DNA of 64,000 nucleotides from Agrypnia vestita (taxonomy: Eukaryota > Arthropoda > Insecta > Trichoptera > Phryganeidae): NCBI GenBank assembly GCA_016648135.1, contig JADDOH010011269.1, positions 1-64,000 of the forward strand. Reading direction: 5' to 3'. Numbering within the stretch: the stretch's first letter is position 1; the number at the start of each line of letters is the position of its first letter. Positions 32,925 to 44,939 of the stretch are shown in pieces. The notes under the pieces were generated by a model. That model made no database searches. It was given only the letters and a program-made list of their open reading frames with translations, and was not told the origin of the DNA. The translations under genes and the position numbers were made by a program.

Positions 32925-35070
32925 GGTAAAACAATACAAAAACATATTAAGGGAGTATTTAAGTTGGTCAACCACTAACCAAATCACCATAACCCCGGTA
33001 GCAAAGCAAATGAATCTACAAAATGGCTAAAATATACAAAATAATATTTTTAAAAAATCACTAAATAATAAAAAATACTGATATCAAATACTATGAGAAC
33101 TACGATTTAAATAATCAAGATGGAGAGAAAAAATAAATGTGTATAATAAAAATACAGCATGCCCGCCTGGGATGACAAGCGAGGTAATATGTAGTCTAAA
33201 CAGAGCTTTGAATGGATTCGTAACTTGTAATGTTTTAAACGTTACGATTTCCAGTTTGTTTAAACAATGCAAATCAGAAAACATTGGGCCCCCGACATAT
33301 CCAGGATAAGACGAATAAAATTATTTAATGTAAGAATGATGAAAAAAATATTTTGTTCTCATGAAAAAGTATCATTCTTTTCCAGAAGTATAACATTTCT
33401 TATGGATATGAATTAAGCTTAACATAACAAAATATTATGAGATACAAATCACCAATCGCCTCAATCGAATATATTTTGTTAAGCGAGTTGAAATGATAAT
33501 TTCCAATAAAAAAAAGACGGAGAAAATGCAAGCATACTCGTTAAGTTTCGCTACATTAATAAAACATATAAAATATAATATATTGTAATTGAAATACATC
33601 TATTCAAAAACATTATGCTAGGGTTTTTATTTACAAAAAGTATATATTATATATGTACATTAAAGTTACATTTTCTTCAACATTGTTGAAATGTCCTTAT
33701 TAATGTGTATTAAAGCTGTATTAAAAAAGATGCAATTACATACAATAATTTATACATTCAAATGATATGCATTTTTTACATATTAATATGTATTTACATT
33801 TTTTCCCTTTGAATCGTTTAATTAGATCGAGATACACTATTTATGAAAAAAAGATAAAATTGGTCAGTCATTGCTGATCGCTGAACCCAATTAACAAAAA
33901 GATTCATATCTAAACCTTCTGCTAATGAAATTTACATATTTTAATCGCTTTTAAGTTGTAAATGCAAGTGATTTAAAATAAAATATTTCACATGAGAAGT
34001 CCGTAAACTGTTCAGCAAAAGCATTGAGAGTACTGAATACAATCGTAAATTGCAATCCTGGAATTCGATTTCGTGATCCTGGTGTCCGTCTCGGGATTGA
34101 AATACTCATTTGTTCATGAATCTAACATTTACAAAAAAGCCAAAACAAATACAACTTATTTAAAACATTTATAGTTTAATATTTTATAAATTCTACAAAC
34201 TGGTATGGGATTGTGGGAAAGAGATGGAAGTTTAATACATAATAATAGTGTGGCAACACAATGAGCGTTGATATTATCACAAAGTATTATAAAAAATCTC
34301 AATATTAGAACTTCAAGGAACAGTGATACAATCCAAAAAAAATTGCCAGAGCTTAGCCGCACATAAATGTTAATTTTCTCCAATACTTGATTAGATTTGT
34401 AGTCTACTTTAAATAAAATCATATTTTATATGACAATTTGTAATTTTTCAGAATGTGGTTCATGTGTTATTAAAAAAAATCAGTTACAAATAACAAATTC
34501 ATATGTCGAAGAAGAAAAATAGTTCTACTGGCACAATGCCATCTATTGTCGGAATAATGCTCCACCGATTAAACCGTGGAAGCTTAATGCTCAACTATGT
34601 ACATAGATATTTATTTTTCAAAGAATAGATTTGTTCTTTGTATCTTAGTAAATAATAATCTAATTTTTCATTTCACACACTTAACAATGTGAATGTTGTC
34701 AACATAAACTCTCTTGTACAATGGGTAATTTTTAGTTATTTTAGTATTTTGCGTACATATATTTAATATATATTTTGAATTGAAGAATTTATTTATACAT
34801 ATCTGTATATTGTGTATTCCATTGTTTATTGAATAAAATATGAGTGTATGTAAAAAAATACTGCAAAATAAAAATGCAAATAGAGTAACTAGAATTGACT
34901 TATTAGTTACAAAACATTACATAGGGGGGGAGGATGATATTACAAAATATCATTAAATGCATAAATAAACAAATATTGTTTTTAATTTATATAAATAATA
35001 TTCCCATACTATAACAATTTACTGTAGGAACTCGATTACTTGTAATAAAATAAAAAATATTTTAACAAAT
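32925..35070. other. Intronic/AT-rich stretch between FLYWCH exons
   Basis: No further finger-like exon was found on either strand when I looked for a W-x-C plus H-x-H layout. The short frames at 33084-33284 and 34156-34422 have no family resemblance. AT content is very high. Confidence 0.5.
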
Positions 35071-35075
35071 TTCTA

Positions 35076-35386
35076 TCATTCTTTAACAACGTCATCCATT
35101 TCATAAACACTATTCTTAACTATCTTATCGAGACAATGTTCGTGATTGTGGACGTGATTTACTGCGTATATCATAGCTCCGACCGTTTCCACCGTAGCAG
35201 GACATCGGTTAAGCGAGAAATATTGAACGCAGCGCCACGAAGTTTTTCCGTGGCTCGTAGAATGTTTTGTGTAGACAAAGTTCATGTGCACCAGTTGTTT
35301 GTGACCCTTTCTGCTATAGATGTAGTGATATCTGACCGGGAGGTGCCCTGAAGTACTTCTGTGGTCCATGACGAGAGATAAGGCAC
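35076..35386 (-). CDS. BTB gene, alternative terminal exon: FLYWCH finger A
   Basis: After the acceptor TCTCTCTGCCAG (35387-35388) two bases complete a Gly codon, and 102 codons run to TGA at 35076. The order F/Y-RYHYIYSRKGHKQLV, FVYTKHST, SWRCVQYFSLNRC (CX8C) and HVHNHEH defines a FLYWCH zinc finger. The spliced protein would be about 429 residues. It shares the SRKGHxQLV core with finger B, as expected for duplicated alternative exons. The 3' end of the transcript follows in AT-rich sequence with AATAAAATAAA-type motifs on the minus strand. Confidence 0.86.
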
Positions 35387-35828
35387 CTGGCAGAGAGAAT
35401 TATATCAACAATTGTATTTTAAAATAACACCGATAGTTGTGTAATCGTAGCTAATTCACAAAGCAATTTTTATACATATAATTTCTACTTACAAAAATGC
35501 TTAAGACTTTTTTGATTTATATAGTAGAAAAATAATTAACTACATATTTCCTATTATCTGTGTTGCTGTGCAAAAACTATGCACTAGAAAGTATTAAAGT
35601 GATATTAGAAAAATAAACTTTGTATTGTATATAAGTACCAAAATACAGCTGTGCACGTGCTATGGTTTCCGTCATGATAAAAATTTTACTCGAACCAAAA
35701 AAAAATTATAATCATTTGCTGAAAAGATGTATCATTGTATCTCCGCTTTCTTAGTAAATGCTAAAAAAATAATGCGTATTATGATGTGTAAGAGAAAGTA
35801 ATCTACAAGCAGAAAGGTCTAATACTAA

Positions 35829-36533
35829 GGCTATTAGGAAAGTAAGCTCCGTTTGGTTGTAAAAATTAAACCAGAATAGATAATATTATTATACAGATAT
35901 TTTATTGCACAAATATTTTATTATACACATCTTAAAACAACATATTTTCTTATTTTTCACAAAGTCGCCATTTAAATTTAAGCACTTATAGCGTTTACCA
36001 ATTTTGAAATTCCTTTTTCATAAAACTATGTCGCCTGGGAACACGCTAACCTGTCACAATGTTTTGAAGATCTTCATCATCAGCAAAATGCTGGGACCCA
36101 AGCTGCTTCTTCATGTGGGTGAATAGGTGGAAAACACTTGGAGCCAAGTCCAGTCAGGAGGATGATCAAAAATGTCCAATCGAAACTTGCCCAAAATGTC
36201 CTGTGTTTGCCGAACACTGTGTTGTCAGGTAAAAAAAATGACACCACGAAAGCCACACTGTTTATTTTGGATAGCTCTTCTTAGCTTTCTTAAAGTCTCA
36301 TAGTGGGCTTCAGAAGTGATAGTCTTACAGCTTTCCATAAGTTCAACAAGCAAGATGCCCCTAGTATTTGGCGGGATTTTCTTTTGCGGCTCTCATGTTT
36401 TGAGTGAACAGTACGCCACTCCTGCACAGCTGGAGCCGTACTGGATCACTGAGATCGCGCCAAAGCGCAATGGCAGCGCTACCCCCTACCACTTATGCTA
36501 CGCAGCAATGGAGCTTACTTTCCGAGTAGCCCT
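35829..36533 (-). mobile_element. mariner-type transposon, internally deleted
   Basis: The ends are inverted repeats: AGGCTATTAGGAAAGTAAGC on the left, and GCTTACTTTCCGAGTAGCCC on the right, whose complement matches. Read on the minus strand, the 3' part of a transposase is still visible with frameshifts: FDHPP followed by a stretch that should read SPDLAPS but is rearranged, then a decayed HFADDEDLQ-like and KRYKCLNLNGDF tail. That DDE-enzyme tail is typical of mariner-family elements. The 5' half is mostly deleted. Confidence 0.78.
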
Positions 36534-36779
36534 CATAAATAAGTAGTCTAATATTTTCAATTATCAAAAAAATATACAATCAAATTAGAAAAAATTACTA
36601 ATACAAAAAAGAAAATTATTAAAACTATACATTTTACAAACTTTTGTTGATATAAAACACATTTCCCGATGCTAGATTATCTTTATCAATATCAAAAAAG
36701 GAGATACAAGTCATAAATTTAAGCTATAAATTTAATTGCTGAGCATAGCAAAACAATTCTAATGTACACCTTAAGCACG

Positions 36780-37070
36780 CTGCTGTTATTTTGTTTAGTG
36801 CTCTCGGATAAAGAACTTGTATATTCTTTGAAATCTTGTTCAAGCATTCCACATCAGCAAGGCCCATGATTTAATACCATAATAGAAATATGGAGAGTGC
36901 TAAAGTTTGGCTGAGCTTCCTCTTCGCCAATGAGTTTGGTCTCGCCGATGCTGTGATCTTTCAATGCCAAGACATGGGGATTCTTGCGCCTCTTTATCTC
37001 TGCTACGCATTCGCTTCTATCACTGATGATCGATCCCAGATGCATAAAATTATAAACAATCTCTAAATGC
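36780..37070 (-). pseudogene. Non-LTR retrotransposon fragment
   Basis: The minus strand reads MHLGSIISDRSECVAEIKRR and later NFSTLHISIMVLNHGP. This corresponds to the YLGSiissdGrcxxEIkrRia module just after the reverse-transcriptase palm. It ends in stops and is a dead fragment. Confidence 0.75.
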
Positions 37071-37239
37071 TGAAGCGTTTAAAGAATTTTGATAAAATGT
37101 TCTGACAACAATTAATGCCAACAGAACCACTGTGTCTACTACGTTGGTATTGGTAAATCTATCATGACTTTTGGCCCGGGAATATAAAACTAAAACTGGT
37201 TGTATTGGGCCCGGGGGGAAAAAAAATTAAATAATTTTC

Positions 37240-37556
37240 AACTAAGATTACCATATTTAAATTTATGACATTAACCAAAACTATCAAATAAAATGATATG
37301 TGAAAAATTGTGAAAAATTCCGGTTCAAATTTATGGAAACTTTTAGGAAATAATTTTTGATGTTCAATATTCATTACTTTAATGATAGACCAATGCTCAA
37401 CAGAAGACAGGTTAGAAATATTAAGAAAAAAATGCATAGTTTGAAGTTGTTTATCTTCATAACCATTAATATTAAGACATTGATGCTTGAACCTTTTTGA
37501 CTCATAATTTAGTCAGAAGTCTACATGATAAGTATAGTAATCTCTGTTACATATAT
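37240..37556. repeat. Palindromic element family A, copy 6 (diverged)
   Basis: TCAATATTCATTACTTTAAT, ATGCATAGTTTGAAGTTGTT, ATCTTCATAACCATTAATAT and TTTTTGACTCATAATTTAG follow the family order with more divergence than other copies. Confidence 0.55.
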
Positions 37557-37904
37557 ATCTGATAGTGTTAAACAATTAGTACATAATAATAATTAGAAGC
37601 ATAGTATTTCTCCGGACATAGGCCATTACACAACTTACAAAAGATTTAAATAATTAGTTGTAATATCATTTATGTGTGTACATATTCAGATTTAATTTAA
37701 TATTCTGATATAATATATATTAAAAATAGTATATAATAAAAAAAAAAGGTTTTATAAAATTTAATGTAGATATTAATTAATTATACTAGTTTTGAATAGG
37801 TAGCTCACCACATCTTCGGAGATACCAGATAAAATGTAATTATGTATCTCAACATGGGATGAATTTTTCAAAAAATAATGTACATACATACATGCATATG
37901 TACA

Positions 37905-38768
37905 CAAGGTGTAACAGAGCTAGTCCACAATACTTTGCAGGTAAATTCTGACCGAAATGATGAGTCGAAAATATTCAAGTAACAGTGTCCTAATATAAAT
38001 AGTTTTTGAAATAAGTGACAAAGATTGCGTTTTTCACGTCTCTGACTAATTTCCCGTAAAACTATAATTAAAAAAAACTTATACAGTAAAACCTCGTTAA
38101 TTCGAAATTCAAGGGACCCGAAAAAAATATTTCAAATTACACGGAACCCCGTTAATTAATAATAAATCAAGGGATAAGAAAAATTAAAAATCTCAATACA
38201 ATTATGAAATTCGCCAAAAATCGTAAAACGACTACACGCCCGAAAAACGTCAGCATTTTTGCATATTTCATGAAATCATTTCAAAAAGAAATATTTATTA
38301 TGCCAATTCAAAGACCGCCACATTTCTATTACAAAAGTATCCGAAATCGTATTCAATTTCGGATACTTTATTTTTTCTGTTCTCATTTGCGAAAAAAATC
38401 GAAATATTTTTTAATTCCGTCAAATTTAAAAAAGATTTGAATTATGTGAACTAAAATGTATTGATTTATTGAGCAAGGAGCTAAAAATTATTTCGAATTA
38501 CGAATTAAAGGGGTTAATCTACTACGAAATTAGCGTTTTGGGACTTGTGGGTTTTAAAAATTTCGAATTATGCCAAGTTCCGAATTATCAGGGTTTGAAT
38601 TAACGGGGTTTTACTGTATATGAATAAAAAAAATAAAAACATTGAAATTGCTTACCTCCAAAACTATGATATTAGGACACTATTATATAGCTTGAACATT
38701 TTCGATACATAATTTAGGTTGAAATCTATCTGTAAAGTATTATAGAATAGCTTTATTACATTCTGCAT
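37905..38768. repeat. Palindromic element family A, copy 7, split by an insertion
   Basis: The left half (37905-38081) starts TGTAACAGAGCTAGTCCACA. The right half (38619-38768) resumes with ATGAATAAAAAAAATAAAAA and ends GTAAAGTATTATAGAATAGC, the inverted form of the left end. A complete TA-flanked transposon (38084-38616) lies between the halves. Confidence 0.75.
38084..38616. mobile_element. pogo/Tigger-type element with TA duplications
   Basis: It starts CAGTAAAACCTCGTTAATTC and ends GAATTAACGGGGTTTTACTG, near-perfect inverted repeats of about 20 bp. TA dinucleotides (38082-38083 and 38617-38618) flank it, as expected of the Tc1/mariner superfamily. Subterminal TTTCAAATTAC/TTTCGAATTAC motifs repeat. 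The open frame inside (38204-38440) shows no transposase motif, so it is non-autonomous. It is younger than the family A copy it interrupts. Confidence 0.85.
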
Positions 38769-38784
38769 GTGTTTATATTACACA

Positions 38785-39270
38785 GGATTATTTGGAAAAC
38801 ATTAATAACCTCACAGGACTACATTCCTACCTCGATTATGACTCGAAAATTTTGTAGCAGCCATGACCACATTATCAACAGTTATGGAGTTATGCAATAT
38901 CAAAGTTTGCATTTTTTTCAATATTTCTGACTTTCATTTTTACAAAACGTTGACCTATCGTAATAGTAAGTTATATTGATTATGAAAAATTCATCCGTTT
39001 CAATACAAGTTAAATAAAATGAGAAAAACCCTGCAGAAATTCCAATTGGAATTGGAAATTTTAATAATGGTCCATTTTACAAAAAATAAGTCAGTCAGAA
39101 ATATGTATTGGAAAAAAAATGCAACCTTAGATGTTGCATATCTCCATAACTATTAATTGCTCGACTCTTTTTGCTTGTTTCTTGCGTTTTCGCTTGACAT
39201 TTCCAACTCGTAATTAAAGCGGGAATATATTCCTGCAGGGTTATTAGTGTTTTCCAAATAACCCTGTATA
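38785..39270. repeat. Palindromic element family A, copy 8
   Basis: The left end ACAGGATTATTTGGAAAACA and right end TTTTCCAAATAACCCTGTAT are inverted. It belongs to the same end-type as copies at 702-1254 and 47127-47556. It starts 17 bases after the previous copy ends. Confidence 0.78.
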
Positions 39271-39405
39271 GGTGTACATAAATGTACTTTGACGGGCAAG
39301 GTTTATGTATTCACGAATCTTATCTGTAGAAAGGAAAAAGGAGTATAATTTATGAAACATACAAAGCAATCAAGTCAAGAAACACTAATAAAAACTAAAA
39401 ACTGC

Positions 39406-39910
39406 ATACAGGATGTCTCATAGCTTATAGCAAAAACTTTACAGGCGGATTCCTGCCTTGATAGTGAGTTGAAAATGTTCAAGCAACCATGGCCTAATAT
39501 CAATTGTTATGGAGATATGCAATATCAAAATTTAATTTTTTTTCAATATTTCTGACTTATTTTTTGTAAAATGTTGGATTATCATTACAATAACTTATAT
39601 TGATTATGAAAAATTAATTCGATTTAATAAGTCAAAATAAAATGAAAAAAGCTTTGCAAAAATTGAAAATAGAATTTTTACAGGATTTTTATCATTTTAT
39701 TTGAGTTGAATTGAAGCGAATAAATTTTTCATAACCTATATAAATTACTGTAATGGTTCAAGTGATAAAAAAATTGCAAACTTTGATATTGCATATCTCC
39801 GTAACTATTGATATTAGGTAACGGTTGCTTAAACATCTTCGTCGACTTATTGTCAAAGCAGGAATCCACCTGAAAAGTTTTTGCTATGAGCTATGAGACA
39901 CCCTATATAT
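39406..39910. repeat. Palindromic element family A, copy 9
   Basis: The left end ACAGGATGTCTCATAGCTTA and the right end TATGAGCTATGAGACACCCT are inverted. This is a fourth end-type around the same core (GAGATATGCAATATCAAA left, TTGCATATCTCCGTAACTAT right). Confidence 0.8.
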
Positions 39911-39911
39911 A

Positions 39912-40885
39912 GATAAGCATAACATAGATAAACATAACATAGTGGTTAAAAGGGTGAAAAAAAAAACAAATCAAATTTGATACAAAAATGTAAAACTTTT
40001 ATTCGCACCTCATTGAAATTGACAAAAATATTTATATGCATATAAATCTTATATGGTACACTAAAATGGGACCTTTCTAGTATCAGATATTTCCATCTAC
40101 ATGAAAATAGTAGAAAGTTCTAGGTGATTAGTAGTGTTATAAATTTTACTTTAAAAAGGTCCGAGTTGGGTATATTTGATATGTAGAATAGTCTATTATT
40201 AATGAGAAGCTGTGTGCAATGATGATTTCACAAAATTTACCAAGCAAAGTTGACACGAAAATAACGAGTGAAAGGGAAAAATATTTATAATATTGACAAT
40301 AAAGAATTCTTTGCATTTATCTGGTTAAAAAATCTCAGGAAGATCCTCAAAAGAAAGCTCAGGTAAATATCAAATAAGTGACCTTTTGCACTATACATTT
40401 TATAAACATGACCTCAAAATGGCAGTCGACCCCTCTTAGGATCAACTATATAATGAAGACAAATACATATATGGTTTAAGAAGCAGGAAAAAGTTGCACC
40501 ATTAGGGTACAAACATCCGATAATTCATTAAAATAATTATGATGCATTAAAAAATTTACCACCATTGCAAGCAGCTCATCAAAATTGTATCTTACTTTTA
40601 AATTGTTATTTGTTAAATTTTATCGCATTGCTATGATAATATGAACATTATATGTATGTAAGACTACTGATGCTGAAGTCCATAGAATAAAAAAAGATAC
40701 TGTTTTGTTGTTTCCAAGTTTTAGACTGTGTGTGATACACATTATGAAGGGCAAAAAATGACAATAAAGTAGGACAATCCAAACCATGTTTTATTTATAA
40801 ATACTAGGGTTTCATTTTTATGTGTTCAAAATTATTAATTTGATGAATATGTAGCTGAAATACATACAAATATATTTTTAACTCA
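39912..40885. other. AT-rich stretch, no gene
   Basis: No gene, RNA or element is recognised. It lies within the long span between the zinc-ribbon and FLYWCH exons on the opposite strand. Confidence 0.5.
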
Positions 40886-40888
40886 TAT

Positions 40889-41320
40889 TGTCACGAGTTG
40901 CTAAATCAAAGGGAAGCCTCACATAATCAATGAAATTTTGCGAACAATATAGAACATTCTACAAATATTTAGAACACACGTAAGAGTACCAGAAACTTCC
41001 ATAAATCCAAAGCCTATATAAAGTGACAAGTGGCTCTGCGCGGAACAGTTTGAGTTTGACAGCTGTTAAAAACCATAGAAAGAGCGAAACAGACAGCGAC
41101 GGGTGATTTCAGTGCACATACAGTCCAGCAATAAAGTACCTACCGACGTGCAAGAATTGTTCAATATGATCAAAGCGCTACATACAACAATCAGAATTTC
41201 CAGAGATAAATGGAAGACACTCAAGTGACTAGAGCGAATTACAGAATAGTACTCCAGTTAAATTTGTGATTAAGAAAAACTTTATTAATTAGCCGTTTTT
41301 AACTTGTCTCCCACTGCGGC
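40889..41320 (+). repeat. Solo-LTR-like segment
   Basis: The segment starts TGTCACGAGTTGC, then has a TATA box in AGCCTATATAAAGTGACAAG followed about 30 bases later by an arthropod initiator-like CGGAACAGTTTGAG, and AATAAAG/AATTACAG-type sequence further on. This is the U3-R-U5 order of a Ty3/gypsy LTR. Two heat-shock-element-like motifs (AGAACATTCTA, AGAAACTTCC) lie upstream of the TATA box. The right border and target duplication are unresolved, and no internal retroelement genes are attached. Confidence 0.5.
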
Positions 41321-41794
41321 GATAGCGTTGTTTTAGAAGTTATAAACAATGCAAAAATATAAAGCTGTACGAATTAAAATAATGCATTCTAGATAAGATA
41401 CGTAATTTTAAAATTTTTGTCCCGAACCATATAACAATGAAAATTGATTCACTGTGTCATATTCCATTTTTTTCATAGAATGCACTTCTCTTTTATATAT
41501 ATCATATGTATTGGGAAATTCTGTTTAGTAATAGTTATATAATATAGTCTGAATACCAATGTATACCAAAAATATGAACCATTAAACACGCAAGAACAAT
41601 TAAAATTCCAGACAAAAATATTGCTATTCATATATATTATTACTACGGGTGATTGCTTGCGTTGAAAATAAATATGCTGAAAATTATAATTGTTATAAGA
41701 GAAAAAATTTACGACAATATTTTATGTGAAAAAAGTGTACTAGAATATCGTACGAATTCTTTTATCAAAAAAATGTCATTTGAGAAGATTGGAA

Positions 41795-41890
41795 AGGCCT
41801 AAACTAAGATGGAGCGACAATTGGGGAAAAACGATATCAATGGAAGAAAACTCTTGAAGGGCAAAGGGAAAGGGCGCCCAAGAATTGTAG
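41795..41890 (+). pseudogene. LINE tail fragment
   Basis: The bases encode ERPKLRWSDNWG-like sequence (GGCCTAAACTAAGATGGAGC) followed by GGCAAAGGGAAAGGGCGCCC. This is the GRPxLRWxD block near the C-terminus of a LINE polymerase; similar short tails occur at 44790-44935 and 54125-54376. Confidence 0.5.
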
Positions 41891-41894
41891 AATT

Positions 41895-43255
41895 AATACC
41901 GGTGTATATGCAGTAGTAATTAAAAATTAGTGTCTTTTGCGTCACTAAAGATGGCAAATTTGTGCGACACTAACAACATATGTGAGCGCTCGTTATTTAA
42001 CACTGTGTCTGAAATGGTACATTTAAACAAATTCAGATATGTTCTTATTTCAAGAATGTTCTGATAAATAAAAAGAAAATTATGTCTCTTGAATACTACT
42101 TTTGATCTCATATAACAATTGAAATTTCCAGCATCGTAATGATATTCTTATCATTAAAAAAATGCAGAAACATCGTGTAAATATTGTATGGCTTCGATTT
42201 ACTATATTAAATATATATTTTTATAAAAAAATTCATTAAGTTTTCAACTTCATTCATGACTAAAGACTACGAATATCATGTAAGTTTCATTAAAATTAGC
42301 ATTTCATAAAGATATGTAAAACTCCTTCCTCCAATGTTCACTAGATTCACAAAATTCTGTATAGTATCAGTAAAAATTATACATACACGAGAATTGTTGT
42401 ATCTTTGATCATACAACTATACTAGATTAAGGGTACGTATCTACGATGCACAAGACATGCTAAGAACAATGGTAAATACCTGTATACATGGTAGCACTAA
42501 ATAAATTGTTTAAAAATATTATCTGTTGAATGTTATATGGACAGAAGATGGAAGCAACTTTTACCACTAATCTTGGCTGGTCTCTTGCACCCTTCGAATA
42601 TTAACAGTACACAAAAGAAATCGATACAATTCAAAATGCAGTGAAGACTTATCAATAAAAAAAATTCACATGTTTGGTTTGTGTCGATTTACACAAAAAA
42701 AATATTGCTGTTTTAATATTTTTTTATTCATTATTCTTACATTAATAAAAAAAAATCACACATTGACTTAAAACTAGAAATAAGTATAATTGTTTCAGTA
42801 AAACCCCATAAATTTAAGACAGAGAATAGTAAATAAAAAATTTGAAAATTTTTTAGTAATTTTTGTAAATTTTCACCATTTACAAGAGTCACTTTCGAAT
42901 GAGATCATAGAATAATTTCCGAGAGGAATCATACCTTTTAGAACTGTCCCGTTGTCCAGTTGATTTTTTTTTCAATATAGTCACTTCTCCTCACTTATAA
43001 CTGTAATTGCACTGTAATACCAATTATGTATATAAGAACCATCAAATCTCTGCATCCCGTCATTGTCAGCAGGAAGGAGGCATTTAATGCGTCACGCACG
43101 CATACAGCCCCAAGAAAGTGGCCATTGAAGCCCACCCCACCCCCTTCATTGATTTGCAATGCGGTTTTGCAACAGTTAAAAAGTTACAAATTACAATTTA
43201 AAACACTTAAATTATTAAGTGTTAACCATGTAAATCAATAGCAAACCATTCATAC
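41895..43255. other. AT-rich stretch, no gene
   Basis: The plus-strand frame at 43026-43241 and minus-strand frame at 41920-42111 show no domain. CAGTAAAACCCC near 42798 and GGGGTTTTACTGA near 44122 look like a pogo-type inverted pair around the Harbinger element, but TA duplications are absent. Confidence 0.4.
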
Positions 43256-43262
43256 ATTATAA

Positions 43263-43970
43263 GGCCGGCCGCACTTTGGATACAAATTATTACGTACGTA
43301 TTCGTACGACTATTTTCGTACGTACTGGAGCGCGTACATTGATTGCGTCTTGCATTGTCACGATCAGTTACTTTGCGCATTTCTCCAATGACGTTTGTGC
43401 CAAATGAATAATCTGTATCTTTTGGAAAACTCTATTATGGCAGACTTAAATAATGACAAATTTCATGACTGTCTATCTAATAGATTCACAAATGCTGGGG
43501 AGAATCGAAGTGCAACAAGAGCTCATAACATCAGAGAAATATTTAAAAGTTTTTTTGCTCGAAGTACATAATTATACCTCACCTTCATTAAACCAAACTT
43601 TATTTAACTTACAGGTAGTTTTTAGTTCCTTAAAAATCTCTATCCTATCTAGAAATAATACAGAATCCTCCGCCATGATCTGTGCTGATGGTCACGTAGT
43701 TGAATCACTCTAGTCCCACAAACATTTGTGGTCATGTGTCAAATTGACAAAATTTTCAATATCCGTCATCCGTCGTACGAAAGCGCAAAAATTTCCAAAA
43801 AAATCCGGATCGTGTTGGACATCGCATCTATACGTGCGTACACGCACTACTAAATCGTGTACAGTGTGCGATGTTCAATACTACTTCGAAGGTCAGGAAC
43901 GTACTTGCATATTCATACATATACGTACTATTCAATTTCGTACGAAAACGCATCCAGTGTGCGGCCAGCA
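43263..43970. mobile_element. PIF/Harbinger-type element with TAA duplications
   Basis: The left end GGCCGGCCGCACTTTGGAT and the inverted right end ATCCAGTGTGCGGCCAGCA pair with a few mismatches, and TAA flanks both sides (43260-43262, 43971-43973). Runs of CGTACG-type motifs lie next to both ends. Inside, a short plus-strand frame (43437-43574) encodes GENRSATRAHNIREIFKSFF, which resembles the C-terminal R-x-F-x-x-(Y/F)F tail of Harbinger transposases. The rest of the enzyme is missing. Confidence 0.68.
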
Positions 43971-43999
43971 TAAAAATTACTTCTTTCAATAAAATAAAC

Positions 44000-44785
44000 A
44001 ATTAATGAGTGTGTTTACCATGCAATTTGCATTTTTATATATAATATATATAAAAATTTCGTATGTTGGTTCTTTACAAAAAATATTATCACTATATTTC
44101 AATATGCTCTGAGCTTAGGGGGTTTTACTGATGAGAATATATTATATACATATATTTTATAAAATCTCTTAAAATTTTGTGGATTTCAAAAAATATTTTA
44201 TATTGTACATGCCTAATTAGGCAAATACACATTTTTAAACTCTGCAAATGTTCTGTATTAAGGCATTTTGAAGGCAACAAGACCGTCTTATTGTTTATTT
44301 ACTATTTAGGTACCCAAAATATTATTACATAAATATATTTATGAAGATCAGTGTCATATGGCCAAAGTCTTAAAATGTAAACTTAAAATTCTAGAGAAAT
44401 GAGTAATTTTGTTACAAGTACTATAAATAATGACAAGAAAATTTTCAATAAAATCACAATTTACTTAAGGTCAATATGATTTTCAATGCAATTAAAAATT
44501 ATTCGCGTTTACTTATGGTTAGGGTAGTTTCACATTTATCATAAAATTAATTAAAATATTTTATGAATGAAAGAAATCAGAAAAAATCATAAACGTTATA
44601 AAAAGTAAAAAAAATCATAATGATTTGAATTATGCATATATGAACATAGCAATTTTATGTATATATTTATGTGTGACTTGTTTAAAACATAAGTAAATAT
44701 ACGCAGGGAAAGAATTATCTATGGTGTATGGCTGAGCCAAATCTAAATACACAGACAGTTGAACTCCAGACCAATAGGATGCAGG
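44000..44785. other. AT-rich stretch, no gene
   Basis: No gene or named element is supported. It includes an ATATAATATATATAAAA-type low-complexity tract near 44038. Confidence 0.5.
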
Positions 44786-44789
44786 AGCT

Positions 44790-44935
44790 AGAAGAGTCTA
44801 TGCTAAGTTGGAGTGACATTAACTTCAAAAAGACATATCTGCCCTAAAGATCCAGAATGGTGTGAAATAGAAATAAATGGAAATACACTTGAGGAAAGCA
44901 AGACCCAAAGGGTTCTGAAGAGCTAATAATCATAT
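44790..44935 (+). pseudogene. LINE tail fragment
   Basis: CTAAGTTGGAGTGACATTAA and AAAGACATATCTGCCCTAAA correspond to the LRWSDxxxKDxxxL block and following residues of the LINE C-terminus seen more clearly at 54295-54376. It is in the same sense as the fragment at 41795. Confidence 0.45.
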
Positions 44936-44939
44936 TTAA

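Noticed and set aside
42798..44133. A pogo-type pair CAGTAAAACCCC ... GGGGTTTTACTG spanning 1.3 kb
   Set aside because: No TA duplications and the Harbinger element accounts for the interior; kept only as a remark.
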